Below are positions 1-8,071 of a stretch of 39,582 bases of DNA, piece after piece. Position 1 is the stretch's first letter. Each line of letters opens with the position of its first letter. A program made the position numbers and the translations under genes. The stretch is from the NCBI GenBank assembly GCA_023392795.1, contig JAEWNJ010000057.1, positions 1 through 39,582 of the forward strand, read 5' to 3'. The notes under the pieces were generated by a model. That model made no database searches. It was not told where the DNA came from and saw nothing but the letters and a program-made list of their open reading frames with translations. Origin of the DNA: Candidatus Cloacimonadota bacterium (GTDB lineage Bacteria > Cloacimonadota > Cloacimonadia > Cloacimonadales > Cloacimonadaceae).

Positions 1-101
1 GAGGCAACACCTGTTCCCATTCCGAACACAGCAGTTAAGCTCGTCTGCGCCGATGGTACTGCATGGGCAACTGTGTGGGAGAGTAGGTCGCCGCCATCGC
101 T
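1..101 (+). rRNA. rrf: 5S ribosomal RNA, 3' part (left-truncated by window)
   Basis: The first ~100 bases carry the conserved 5S rRNA core (CCGAACACAGCAGTTAAGC near 22-40, then the GCGCCGATGGTACTGC region) and the 3' end GGGAGAGTAGGTCGCCGCC. The 5' end of the molecule lies outside the window. The last stem strand (CGCCGCCATCGC) is the 3' half of helix I. A short T-run at 107-112 follows and probably ends the rRNA transcript. The exact 3' end is uncertain by a few bases. Confidence 0.93.
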
Positions 102-147
102 AACGCCTTTTTTCAATTGAGAATTGAGAATTGATGCCACGCTACTC

Positions 148-187
148 GAAAACTTGAAAACTTGAAAACCTGAAAACTTGAAAACAT
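148..187. repeat. 5 tandem copies of an 8-bp unit (GAAAACTT)
   Basis: Five head-to-tail octamers begin at 148, 156, 164, 172 and 180. Copies 1, 2 and 4 are GAAAACTT; copies 3 and 5 differ by one base each (GAAAACCT, GAAAACAT). Pyrimidine-rich sequence with CCTTCT/CTCAACC motifs follows to about 230. This is low-complexity spacer DNA between the rRNA operon and the pirin gene, with no coding potential. Confidence 0.85.
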
Positions 188-240
188 CTCAACTCCCTAA
201 ACCTTCTCAACCTTCTAAACCCTCTCCACTCAGAAACACC

Positions 241-269
241 TTGACATCATCGTGACATGTTATCTACTG
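241..269 (+). promoter_or_regulatory. Candidate promoter of the pirin gene
   Basis: A perfect TTGACA box lies at 241-246. The -10 box is not clear: CTACTG sits at 17-bp spacing (264-269) and TATCTA at 261-266. The pirin Shine-Dalgarno AGGAG at 284-288 lies downstream. The -35 is convincing, the -10 is not. Confidence 0.4.
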
Positions 270-294
270 GAAAAAAGACAAATAGGAGTACGTT

Positions 295-1140
295 ATGCCT
301 CGCAAGATAAAGAGCATCCGTAAAGCTGAACCCGTGCTGGAGGGTGCAGGTGTGCATCTGAAAAGGGCATTCGGGTATCATCAACTGCCCGATTATGATC
401 CCTTTTTGATGCTGGATGATTTCCGCAATGACGATCCAGATAAGTATCTTCCAGGTTTCCCATGGCATCCGCACCGGGGTATAGAAACCATTACCTATAT
501 GCTGGAAGGTTCTGCTGAGCATGGTGACAGCATGGGGAATCATGGTACGATCCACAAAGGAGAAGTGCAGTGGATGACCGCTGGGAGCGGGATAATCCAT
601 CAGGAAATGCCCAAACCTGATGCGAGAGGACGCATGTACGGATTCCAATTGTGGACCAATCTCCCGGCGCATGAAAAGATGAGCAAACCCCGTTACAGAG
701 ATCTGCGGGCGCAGGATATTCCGATGGTGGAGAGCCCAGAAGGGAGCAGGGTGAAGATCATCAGCGGCGAGTATATGTGGACTAAAGGACCAGTGGAAGA
801 GCTCTTTGTGCAACCTCAGTATTGGGACGTGGAAATCCCGGCCAATACCAGACAAATCCTCCCCGCGAAACTCGGTTTTACGTGTTTCATATACGTCTAT
901 CATGGATCTGCTTCCGTAGATGGTCAGACTGTCGGCAATACTCAGCTTGTCCTGTTTGGGGACGGGGATGAGATCGAAGTGATTACTTCCGATCAGCCGT
1001 GCGGCTTCCTCTTCCTCTGTGGAAAACCTCTGAAGGAGCCGATATCATGGCGGGGGCCGATCGTGATGAACACTCGCGAAGAGATCAAAGAGGCATTTCA
1101 GGAGCTGGACGAGGGTACTTTCATCAAGGTCAAAGGTTAG
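295..1140 (+). CDS. Pirin family protein (bicupin)
   Basis: 281 aa, the usual size for the pirin family. The N-terminal cupin has all four metal ligands known from human pirin: His58 and His60 in WHPHRGIET, and His102 and Glu104 in GIIHQEMP. The pirin C-terminal cupin follows from about residue 170 to 275. Pirins are cytosolic Fe(II) cupins. Some oxidise quercetin, others bind regulatory partners, and the substrate cannot be read from sequence. The start has a good Shine-Dalgarno (AGGAG at 284-288, 6-nt spacer). The gene appears monocistronic and converges with the minus-strand regulator, leaving only five bases between the two stop codons. No terminator hairpin fits in that gap. Confidence 0.92.
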   Translation: MPRKIKSIRKAEPVLEGAGVHLKRAFGYHQLPDYDPFLMLDDFRNDDPDKYLPGFPWHPHRGIETITYMLEGSAEHGDSMGNHGTIHKGEVQWMTAGSGIIHQEMPKPDARGRMYGFQLWTNLPAHEKMSKPRYRDLRAQDIPMVESPEGSRVKIISGEYMWTKGPVEELFVQPQYWDVEIPANTRQILPAKLGFTCFIYVYHGSASVDGQTVGNTQLVLFGDGDEIEVITSDQPCGFLFLCGKPLKEPISWRGPIVMNTREEIKEAFQELDEGTFIKVKG

Positions 1141-1145
1141 GTCGC

Positions 1146-2498
1146 TCAAGAATCAGGAGAATAAGGTAAGTTCAGCTTCTCCATTTTGTTGTAAAGAGTC
1201 TTGCGATCTATGCCCAGTTTCCGCGCTGCCAGGGATTTATTCCCAGCCACTTGTTTGAGGATTTCCCGGATGTAATCTGCCTCAACCTCGGCCAGGGTAC
1301 GGTTGTAGTCGATCACGCATCCAACGCTGTACTTCAGGTAATTTGGCAGGTCGGAGCTACGGATGTCGTTACCCTCACGCATCAAAACCATCTGGTAGAT
1401 CAGGTTTTCCAATTCGCGGATATTACCCTGCCAGGGATGCGCCATCAGTCTTTTAAGAGCATTCTCGGATATGGTGGGCGTGGATTGCCCCAGTTCACGG
1501 GCGTATTTGCTCATGAAGAAACGTACCAGCAAGGGGATATCTTCAGCGTGGTCTCTGAGAGGTGGGACGGTGATCGGTACCACATTTAACCGGTAAAACA
1601 GGTCTTCACGAAAGCTTCCCTGCTTGACGCAAAGGCTGAGATCCTTATTGGTTGCAGCGATTACCCTCACATTTACCTTGCGGCTCTTGTTTGAACCGAT
1701 CATCATCACCTGTTTATCCTGGAGCACCCGTAAGAGCTTTACCTGCATGGAAAGCGAGGTCTCGCTGATCTCATCGAGGAAGATGGTTCCTCCATCTGCT
1801 GTGATAAAGTAGCCCGCTCGGGTCTCATTCGCTCCAGTGAAAGAACCCTTGGTATAGCCGAAGAGTTCTGATTCCAAAAGGCTTTCCGGGATCGCGCCGC
1901 AATTGATCGGCACAAAGGGGGCTTTGCTTTGTTTACTTCCATAATGGATCGCGCGGGCGACCAATTCTTTGCCGGTGCCACTTTCTCCCTGGATCAGCAC
2001 TGTTGCCTGATTTGTGGAGCTCTTTTCGATCAGATGATACAATCGCTGCATGCTTTTGCTGGTACCCACCAGGCCATACTTACCCGTTTCGCTGGAAGGC
2101 AGGGGTTGATTGGCTTTCTTGAGCTTGATGCTGTGGATGGCTTCATCGATGGAAGCGTGAAGCTCTTCATCCGTAAAAGGTTTGGTGATATAGCTTTGTG
2201 CTCCCATCTTGACCGCTTCCACCGCTCCTTCAATGGTAGGATAACCAGTGATCATGATCAGGCGTATTCCAGGGTAATGCGCGCTGATATGCTTGATCAG
2301 GTCCAATCCGCTAAGCTTCGGCATCTTATAGTCTGTCAGGATGATGTCGATTCGCTGCTTTTCCACTCTGGCAATCGCAGATGAAACATCAACAGCGCAA
2401 TACACGGCATGTCCCAGGGCTGCTACTTTACGCTGCAGCATTTCCAAGGTATCGGGATTGTCTTCTACGATCAGGATCTGTACTTGTTCAATCGTCAT
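1146..2498 (-). CDS. NtrC-family sigma-54-dependent response regulator
   Basis: 450 aa with three domains. The receiver (about 5-120) has acidic residues E12/D13, phosphoacceptor D56 (ILTDYKMP), T84 and K106. The AAA+ sigma-54 activator domain (about 143-375) has Walker A GESGTGKE (171-178), the sigma-54 contact loop as GSFTGA (218-223, the less common Ser variant of GAFTGA) and Walker B GTIFLDEIS. A Fis-type helix-turn-helix lies at the C-terminus (NKSLAARKLGIDRKTLYNKM). Its start overlaps the 3' end of the sensor kinase gene by 11 bp, so the pair is translationally coupled and almost certainly forms one two-component system. No convincing sigma-54 promoter (GGCAC-N5-TTGC) was noticed nearby, so the targets are probably elsewhere. 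Confidence 0.95.
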   Translation of the reverse strand: MTIEQVQILIVEDNPDTLEMLQRKVAALGHAVYCAVDVSSAIARVEKQRIDIILTDYKMPKLSGLDLIKHISAHYPGIRLIMITGYPTIEGAVEAVKMGAQSYITKPFTDEELHASIDEAIHSIKLKKANQPLPSSETGKYGLVGTSKSMQRLYHLIEKSSTNQATVLIQGESGTGKELVARAIHYGSKQSKAPFVPINCGAIPESLLESELFGYTKGSFTGANETRAGYFITADGGTIFLDEISETSLSMQVKLLRVLQDKQVMMIGSNKSRKVNVRVIAATNKDLSLCVKQGSFREDLFYRLNVVPITVPPLRDHAEDIPLLVRFFMSKYARELGQSTPTISENALKRLMAHPWQGNIRELENLIYQMVLMREGNDIRSSDLPNYLKYSVGCVIDYNRTLAEVEADYIREILKQVAGNKSLAARKLGIDRKTLYNKMEKLNLPYSPDS

Positions 2499-3606
2499 GG
2501 TGTACTCTCAAAAAGATGCGAAAAGTGCTGCCCTTACCGGGATTACTCTCCACTTTGATCGCTCCGTGATGCGAACTGATGATGCCATGAACTACTGGAA
2601 GCCCGAGTCCGGTACCCTGATCCACATCTTTGGTGGTGAAAAACGGGACAAAGATCTTTTGCAATAGATCTTTATCCATCCCGATTCCGGTGTCTGAAAC
2701 CTGCAATTCAATGTTGCCATCGTGATAGGATGTTTTTATCGAGATGGTCCCTCCCTGGGGCATGGCTTGCATAGCGTTCACCGAGAGATTCACCAATACC
2801 TGATGGATCTGGGATGCGTCTGCCACTATCTCCGGGAGGTTCTGCTGCAGGTCATACTCGATCGTAATGCCCTGCTTTTCACAGCGATTTTCCAGGAAGT
2901 AAAAACCTTCTTCGATGAGTTTATTCAGATTCACGTTCTGCATTTTCGGAGGAACCTGCCGGGAAAAAAGCATCAGTTTTCTCACTACTTCACGAGCATG
3001 CAGAGCTGACGCAATGATCTTCTGCAGATCCTTCTCTGCTGCTTCGGGTAACTGATAGTCACTTTTTATAAGCTGTCCGAAGCCCAGGATCGCGGAAAGT
3101 GGTTCATTGATTTCATGTGCTATGCCGGCAGATAACTGCCCGATAGTGGCCAGGCGGTCGGCGTGGCGGAGCTGTTCTTGTAACCGGGCGTTATTCTCTT
3201 CCACGTTCTTACGCTCCAAAACCAATGCCAGTTGTTGAGCTACACCTCTGAGCAACAAGGTTTCTTCCGGTAAAAACTCCACATTGGCGCTTTCGAGATA
3301 GAAGACCTGAATCTGGCCGCGAACCTGGTGATTTGCGGATATTTCAGCAAAGATAGATTCATCGCCAAGCTCCAGATTTGGGGTGTCGTAGTATTGATCG
3401 TCGATCTGAATGCGACAGCCTGCAGCGGAAGGATATTGCATGGACCGGGGAATTATCAGTAGCACTTCTGCCATAAACTCGTCAAAGGAGATGTCGGTGC
3501 GGTTTGCCAGATCCGTGATTCTGTACAGGCAGGTGAGTTCCTTTACGCGCTCGCGTAAGGCGAAGATCGTATCTGCAGCACTCATGGTGTGGCTGTCGTA
3601 GTCCAT
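2488..3606 (-). CDS. Sensor histidine kinase (GAF-like plus HisKA/HATPase), partner of the NtrC-type regulator
   Basis: 372 aa from the chosen start; no transmembrane segment, so a soluble kinase. A GAF-like sensory region comes first (about residues 15-130), then a short coiled linker. The HisKA domain has the phospho-accepting His in GIAHEINEPL (residue 164 from this start). The HATPase domain has an N box (LVNLSVNAMQAM), a G1 box (SDTGIGM) and a G2 box (GTGLGLP). A longer reading begins 12 bp upstream at 3618, but there the first codons are themselves the Shine-Dalgarno (GGAGG, 5-6 nt before the ATG at 3606), so 3606 is preferred. It is first in a two-gene operon with the regulator. Ligand unknown. 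Confidence 0.93.
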   Translation of the reverse strand: MDYDSHTMSAADTIFALRERVKELTCLYRITDLANRTDISFDEFMAEVLLIIPRSMQYPSAAGCRIQIDDQYYDTPNLELGDESIFAEISANHQVRGQIQVFYLESANVEFLPEETLLLRGVAQQLALVLERKNVEENNARLQEQLRHADRLATIGQLSAGIAHEINEPLSAILGFGQLIKSDYQLPEAAEKDLQKIIASALHAREVVRKLMLFSRQVPPKMQNVNLNKLIEEGFYFLENRCEKQGITIEYDLQQNLPEIVADASQIHQVLVNLSVNAMQAMPQGGTISIKTSYHDGNIELQVSDTGIGMDKDLLQKIFVPFFTTKDVDQGTGLGLPVVHGIISSHHGAIKVESNPGKGSTFRIFLRVHHDD

Positions 3607-3634
3607 TGTATCCTCCATCTATCAGGATTTAAGC

Positions 3635-3673
3635 TCAAGCCCCATGCATCCGCACAGGGCTTGATTCTGTCAA
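3635..3673 (-). promoter_or_regulatory. Candidate promoter with overlapping inverted repeat, sensor kinase operon
   Basis: On the minus strand a perfect TTGACA lies at 3673-3668. Immediately downstream, where a -10 box would be expected, is a perfect inverted repeat TCAAGCCC (3635-3642) / GGGCTTGA (3657-3664). It has no T-run after it, so it looks more like an operator than a terminator. A near-identical palindrome occurs at 18310-18336. Promoter and operator roles are inferred. Confidence 0.4.
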
Positions 3674-3682
3674 TGTTTTTCT

Positions 3683-5014
3683 CTAGATTAAACCTTGGTC
3701 CATCATCGCATTTGCCACTTTGATGAATCCTGCAATGTTGGCACCTTTTACATAGTTTACGTAGTTGTTTGATTTACCATATTCTACGCAGTGTTCGTGA
3801 ATGGATGTCATTATCCCGTGTAGTTTACTATCCACTTCATCCCTACTCCAATTCATACGCATGGAGTTCTGAGTCATCTCAAGCCCAGAAGTGGCAACAC
3901 CGCCTGCATTGGCTGCTTTACCCGGCCCATAGAGGATTTTAGCATCCAGGAATACTTCAACCCCCTCAAGAGTGGTGGGCATGTTTGCCCCTTCTGATAC
4001 GCAGATACAGCCATTCTTGACCAATGCCCTGGCCTCTTCGCCACTAATTTCATTCTGCGTGGCGCAGGGTAGAGCCACGTCGGCAGGTATCTTCCAAGGT
4101 CGCTCACCGGGATAGTATTGTACTCCAAACTCTTCGGCGTATTCACTGATCCGGCCTCTTCGGATGTTTTTGAGTTCCATCAGATATTCCCACTTTTCTC
4201 CTTTGATGCCTTCGGGATCATGGATGAATCCATCGGAGTCTGAGGCTGTGATCACAATTCCGCCCAGTTCATTTACCTTTTGGATGGCGTATTGGGATAC
4301 GTTCCCGCTGCCGGAGATCAATACTTTCTTCCCGGAAAAGCCCTGCCCCACAGTTTTAAGCATTTCATCGGCGAAGTACACCGTACCATAACCAGTAGCT
4401 TCGGGGCGGATAAGGCTACCGCCCCATTCCAGACCTTTGCCGGTAAGCACTCCACTCACCTCATTACGGATTTTCTTATACATTCCATACAAGTATCCGA
4501 TTTCACGTTTCCCCACCCCGATATCGCCGGCAGGAATGTCTGTATCGGGGCCTATATGCCGGAAAAGCTCAAGCATGAAACTGTGGCAAAAGCGCTGCAC
4601 TTCTTCATCAGAGCGTCCCCGGGGATTGAAATCGGAACCTCCTTTACCTCCACCCATCGGCAGGGTAGTGAGACTGTTCTTGAAGATTTGCTCGAAGCCC
4701 AGGAACTTCAGAATCCCCAGGTTAACACTGGGATGAAAGCGTAAGCCGCCCTTGTAAGGGCCGATAGCGCTGTTAAATTCCACTCTGAAGCCTCTGTTTA
4801 CCATTACTTCGCCATTGTCCGTATGCCAGGGCACACGGAAGATGATGATCCGTTCTGGTTCAACGATACGATCCAGAATCTTTGATTTACGATATTGCGG
4901 GTTGCCGTCATAAACGTCCCAAATGGATTCTACGACTTCGGTGACGGCCTGAATGAACTCAGGTTGATCGCTGTTCTTCGCGCTCACCTGGTGCAGGAAT
5001 TCGTGCATGGTCAT
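3683..5014 (-). CDS. gdhA: NADP-type glutamate dehydrogenase (hexameric, ~450-aa class)
   Basis: 443 aa from the chosen start. The glutamate dehydrogenase signature around the catalytic lysine is complete (PMGGGKGGSDFNP, Lys124). The glutamate-binding region GPYKGGLRFHPSV and the DTDIPAGDIGVG segment precede it, and a Rossmann motif (SGSGNVSQYA) follows. The enzyme interconverts 2-oxoglutarate plus ammonia and glutamate in the cytosol. Length and motifs match the bacterial 445-450-aa class. An upstream in-frame ATG at 5053 exists, but the ATG at 5014 has AGGAGG 9 nt before it, so it is chosen. The gene lies 87 bp downstream of two dikinase-like regulatory proteins on the same strand, suggesting linked control of amino-acid or carbon-nitrogen flux. 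The leader has two (GT)n runs. Confidence 0.95.
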   Translation of the reverse strand: MTMHEFLHQVSAKNSDQPEFIQAVTEVVESIWDVYDGNPQYRKSKILDRIVEPERIIIFRVPWHTDNGEVMVNRGFRVEFNSAIGPYKGGLRFHPSVNLGILKFLGFEQIFKNSLTTLPMGGGKGGSDFNPRGRSDEEVQRFCHSFMLELFRHIGPDTDIPAGDIGVGKREIGYLYGMYKKIRNEVSGVLTGKGLEWGGSLIRPEATGYGTVYFADEMLKTVGQGFSGKKVLISGSGNVSQYAIQKVNELGGIVITASDSDGFIHDPEGIKGEKWEYLMELKNIRRGRISEYAEEFGVQYYPGERPWKIPADVALPCATQNEISGEEARALVKNGCICVSEGANMPTTLEGVEVFLDAKILYGPGKAANAGGVATSGLEMTQNSMRMNWSRDEVDSKLHGIMTSIHEHCVEYGKSNNYVNYVKGANIAGFIKVANAMMDQGLI

Positions 5015-5101
5015 CTTCACATACCTCCTGTGATTTTTTTTGTACACACACACTGGTTTTATTTATTGGTCACACACTCATAAGCCATGCCATGGGCATA
5101 T

Positions 5102-8038
5102 TCATCTTTTCTTGATTACTGCATTCTTGCCATCGAAGAGTACTTCTATCCCCTCTTTGCATCTAGACACTAGAAAATAGCCGAGATCATCATCCACAGC
5201 GTTTCCATCCAGATAATCCCAGGCTACGTAGTCCGCAGGTTCCTGCACAGTCAGATATGCTACGCCCATGCTGAAGAGATTGTGGAAAAAGTGGCTGCCA
5301 TGGCTGGCCTCGATACTCATATCGGGAAGCACCAATTCAACGATCACCGAGGCCTGAGTGATCTGACTCCAGGCCACAGGAATCCCCAAAAAACGATCAG
5401 AGGTTCCCCAGCGTCCAGGTCCAATCAGGATAAATCTTTCCCCTCTATCTCTGAACTTCCTATTGATAGTCTCCAGTTCCATCGCGATCTCAGCAGTCCT
5501 GGTGATGTCAAAGTTACCCGGTTTCAGATACACCAGAGTATCTGGAGTCTCATAGATGTCACTGCCCAGAGCGTATGATGAATATAGGATCAGTTCGTTC
5601 GTGCGTTTGCGATATCCTTCCAGAGGCTCGCTGTAGAGCAGTTTATTCACCGATATCGGACGGATCTGCAACAGATAGAAGCATGCTGTGCCGGCAGCAT
5701 CAACATCGAATGCGAATTCCATTTCTGCTTCGCAACCCAGCAGCTCCCTGGCCAGCTTTAGCAGATCATTCAATAGTTCAGCTAAAGGGAAGGCTTTGTA
5801 GTGCAGGATGTTTCGATAAGTAATCACACGTGGCCCTTTGATGAACCGTCCGCTGAGAAACTCAAGATCGTTGTGATCCCAGACAGAGGAGAGCAGTTCC
5901 ATCTCGCTGCTTAGGAGATTGGCATCGATGGGCACTCTAGCCAGGTAAGCAGCTTCATCGGAACTGATGACACACGTGGCATTCTGTTCCCTAAGCGCAA
6001 AGAAATGCCGTTGGGCGTTTTTCACTATATCGGTGGTCGGGAAGAGATCTTTATTGGGATACAGTGGACAAAAGGCAAAAGTGCGCCCACGCTCCACAGC
6101 GTTTTTTCCCAAACCTGCGCTGAGGGTTACGATGCCATCGGCGTGCTGCATTCCGGTGCCGGGGTAGTAGTTGTAGCTTTGGGCCACCCCTGAAACCAGA
6201 GGATAGAAGTATTCACCATGCTTCGAGCCTGCCACCTTCTGAATGATTACCGCCATCTTCTCTTCCCGGGATGGTATTTTCAGGGATTCCCGATACACTC
6301 TGGCTCCCTCTAGAAACATGGAGGCATATACGAGTTTGATGGCAGTCATCAGTTGTGCCAGGCGTAAGCCTCTATCAGGATGTGAATTGGGGAGCATATA
6401 GGTGCGAAACACACCTGCAAAAGGATTGGTGATGTGGTCCTCTAAAACGCTGGAGGAACGGATGGCCAGAGGAAAATCCGCCAGTGTGATCACTTGGTCC
6501 AACTGCTCAAGCAGGGATTGGGGCATCGATGCCTCCAGAAACATTGCATCGATGTCAACATCGGCATAGTCATCCCACTGCTCCACATCCTTCAAGGTAG
6601 GATTGTGCGCGATGAACTCATCAAAGCATCCAGTGGCCAGTACTACTGCCACAGGTACATTGATCCGCAGCAGGGGATATTTGTCACTGATACTCCCATA
6701 GCGGTTCAGAACCACATTCAGGAAAGCAAGACCGCGTCCCTTTCCCCCAATGGAATCTTCACCCAGTTTGTAGATCAGGGGGAGTCCAAAATCAGCCTCC
6801 CCGCTAAAATCCTGGATTTTCTCTCTTCTTCGAAACGCTATCAGAGATTCCAGGTTTTCCAGGAGCAATCTGCGGATTTTCTGCCCGGGAGTATTCAATT
6901 CTTCGTTTGCAAGGGCCTTACATAGTGCAAGCTCGGCATGTGTGGCGAACCAATTCTGGATATGCCGATGGCTCCAGTTGAATGCCAGATCTGCATCCGA
7001 AACCTCATCAAGGCTGCGATGAAAGCCGATCAGGGATAATGCTTCTGCGACTGCATTTTGGTCTTTATCACGAAAGATGAACGGGCCAAACCCCACTTCG
7101 CTCTTGAGCCAGCGCAGCAATTCATGCGACAATCCCGGCAAATCCTTGTACAGAAAATCCCCTTCGTTGCTGGTGACAATGTCACGATAGAGGGGGTTGA
7201 AGGACTGCAGCAAAAAGGGAAGGCAGGGATCGTGCTTTCTCACATATTGTAATAGGGCAATGCCCCCATCTCTATGTGTTTGTCCCCGGTACACATAGTT
7301 CACATTACTGATGATCCCGATGATGGATTTTGGATAGCTTTCATACACCGATCTCGCTTCCACGAAATCATGTACCAAAAGGATCCGAGGTCTGGCATTC
7401 AGGTACAGTCCTTTGAATACATCCTGATGCTCCTGGCGAATCACGCTGTGGTTTAGCTGCAGTACCTGCTCATATAAAAGGGGTAGAAACTGCGAGTAAT
7501 AGGGGATAAAGGTCTCCACCACCAGGATGATGGGCAGGTCATAGACAGCAGCATCATGCGCAATGTTGGCTCTGTCTTCATATTGCTTTACGATCGCCAG
7601 AAACAGCTTGGAATCTCCATTCCAGTAAAAGAAATCTTCCACCCTGGCCAAATCCGGCAGATGGTTTTCGATAAACATCAGATCTTGTGGAACTCCCAGC
7701 AGAAAGTAAACAGGCAGGTCCTGATCTCTGTTTTTGATCATGGCAAGCAGGTCTATGGCGATGGACCGCTGGGACGAGAGATGGACTATTACGAGGTCGA
7801 TATTCTCCAATTCCAGTAGGTTTAACGCACTTTGAATGGACGATGCGTGAAAGATGTTGGGGAAGTTTGTGAGATTGAGCAGATGGAAATCTTCAGCCAC
7901 CTGCTCCGCCAGAAATCCATCCACTTCAAATACAAAGGAATCATAGAGCGATGAGATCAGGAGCACACTATGCACGCGCACCGGCATTAGCGATTCCAAA
8001 AGCTCGCTTTCCTGAGCCCAATAGCTGGTCTGGATCAC
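5102..8038 (-). CDS. Receiver-like/dikinase ATP-grasp fusion, downstream paralogue with decayed receiver
   Basis: 978 aa, GTG start (8036-8038) with GAGGT 7-9 nt upstream. Residues ~22-150 form a degenerate receiver-like fold (VLLISSLYDSFVFEVDG). Residues ~168-315 form a second receiver-like domain in which the acidic pair reads E175-T176 and the phosphoacceptor position is Asn245, with Ser279 and Lys298 kept. The C-terminal two thirds resemble the PEP synthase/PPDK N-terminal nucleotide-binding domain: GGKGRGLAFL (431-440), AIRSSSVLED (525-534) and FYLLQIRP (787-794). A tail carries GPGRWG (873-878) and EASHGSHFFHN (910-920). The usual PEP/pyruvate-binding TIM barrel of true PEP synthase is absent. 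It is paralogous along its whole length to the gene 33 bp upstream. Function unknown; probably a phosphotransfer or regulatory ATPase rather than a dikinase. Confidence 0.85.
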   Translation of the reverse strand: MIQTSYWAQESELLESLMPVRVHSVLLISSLYDSFVFEVDGFLAEQVAEDFHLLNLTNFPNIFHASSIQSALNLLELENIDLVIVHLSSQRSIAIDLLAMIKNRDQDLPVYFLLGVPQDLMFIENHLPDLARVEDFFYWNGDSKLFLAIVKQYEDRANIAHDAAVYDLPIILVVETFIPYYSQFLPLLYEQVLQLNHSVIRQEHQDVFKGLYLNARPRILLVHDFVEARSVYESYPKSIIGIISNVNYVYRGQTHRDGGIALLQYVRKHDPCLPFLLQSFNPLYRDIVTSNEGDFLYKDLPGLSHELLRWLKSEVGFGPFIFRDKDQNAVAEALSLIGFHRSLDEVSDADLAFNWSHRHIQNWFATHAELALCKALANEELNTPGQKIRRLLLENLESLIAFRRREKIQDFSGEADFGLPLIYKLGEDSIGGKGRGLAFLNVVLNRYGSISDKYPLLRINVPVAVVLATGCFDEFIAHNPTLKDVEQWDDYADVDIDAMFLEASMPQSLLEQLDQVITLADFPLAIRSSSVLEDHITNPFAGVFRTYMLPNSHPDRGLRLAQLMTAIKLVYASMFLEGARVYRESLKIPSREEKMAVIIQKVAGSKHGEYFYPLVSGVAQSYNYYPGTGMQHADGIVTLSAGLGKNAVERGRTFAFCPLYPNKDLFPTTDIVKNAQRHFFALREQNATCVISSDEAAYLARVPIDANLLSSEMELLSSVWDHNDLEFLSGRFIKGPRVITYRNILHYKAFPLAELLNDLLKLARELLGCEAEMEFAFDVDAAGTACFYLLQIRPISVNKLLYSEPLEGYRKRTNELILYSSYALGSDIYETPDTLVYLKPGNFDITRTAEIAMELETINRKFRDRGERFILIGPGRWGTSDRFLGIPVAWSQITQASVIVELVLPDMSIEASHGSHFFHNLFSMGVAYLTVQEPADYVAWDYLDGNAVDDDLGYFLVSRCKEGIEVLFDGKNAVIKKR

Positions 8039-8071
8039 AGATGATACCTCAAGTCACACACACAAATGGTA

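Noticed and set aside
247..903. 218-codon open frame antisense to pirin
   Set aside because: It mirrors the pirin gene in the opposite strand, with no ribosome site and no recognisable family; pirin has all catalytic residues.
1146..3606. Sigma-54 promoter controlled by the NtrC-type regulator within the window
   Set aside because: No GGCAC-N5-TTGC match was noticed upstream of any gene by eye; not an exhaustive scan.
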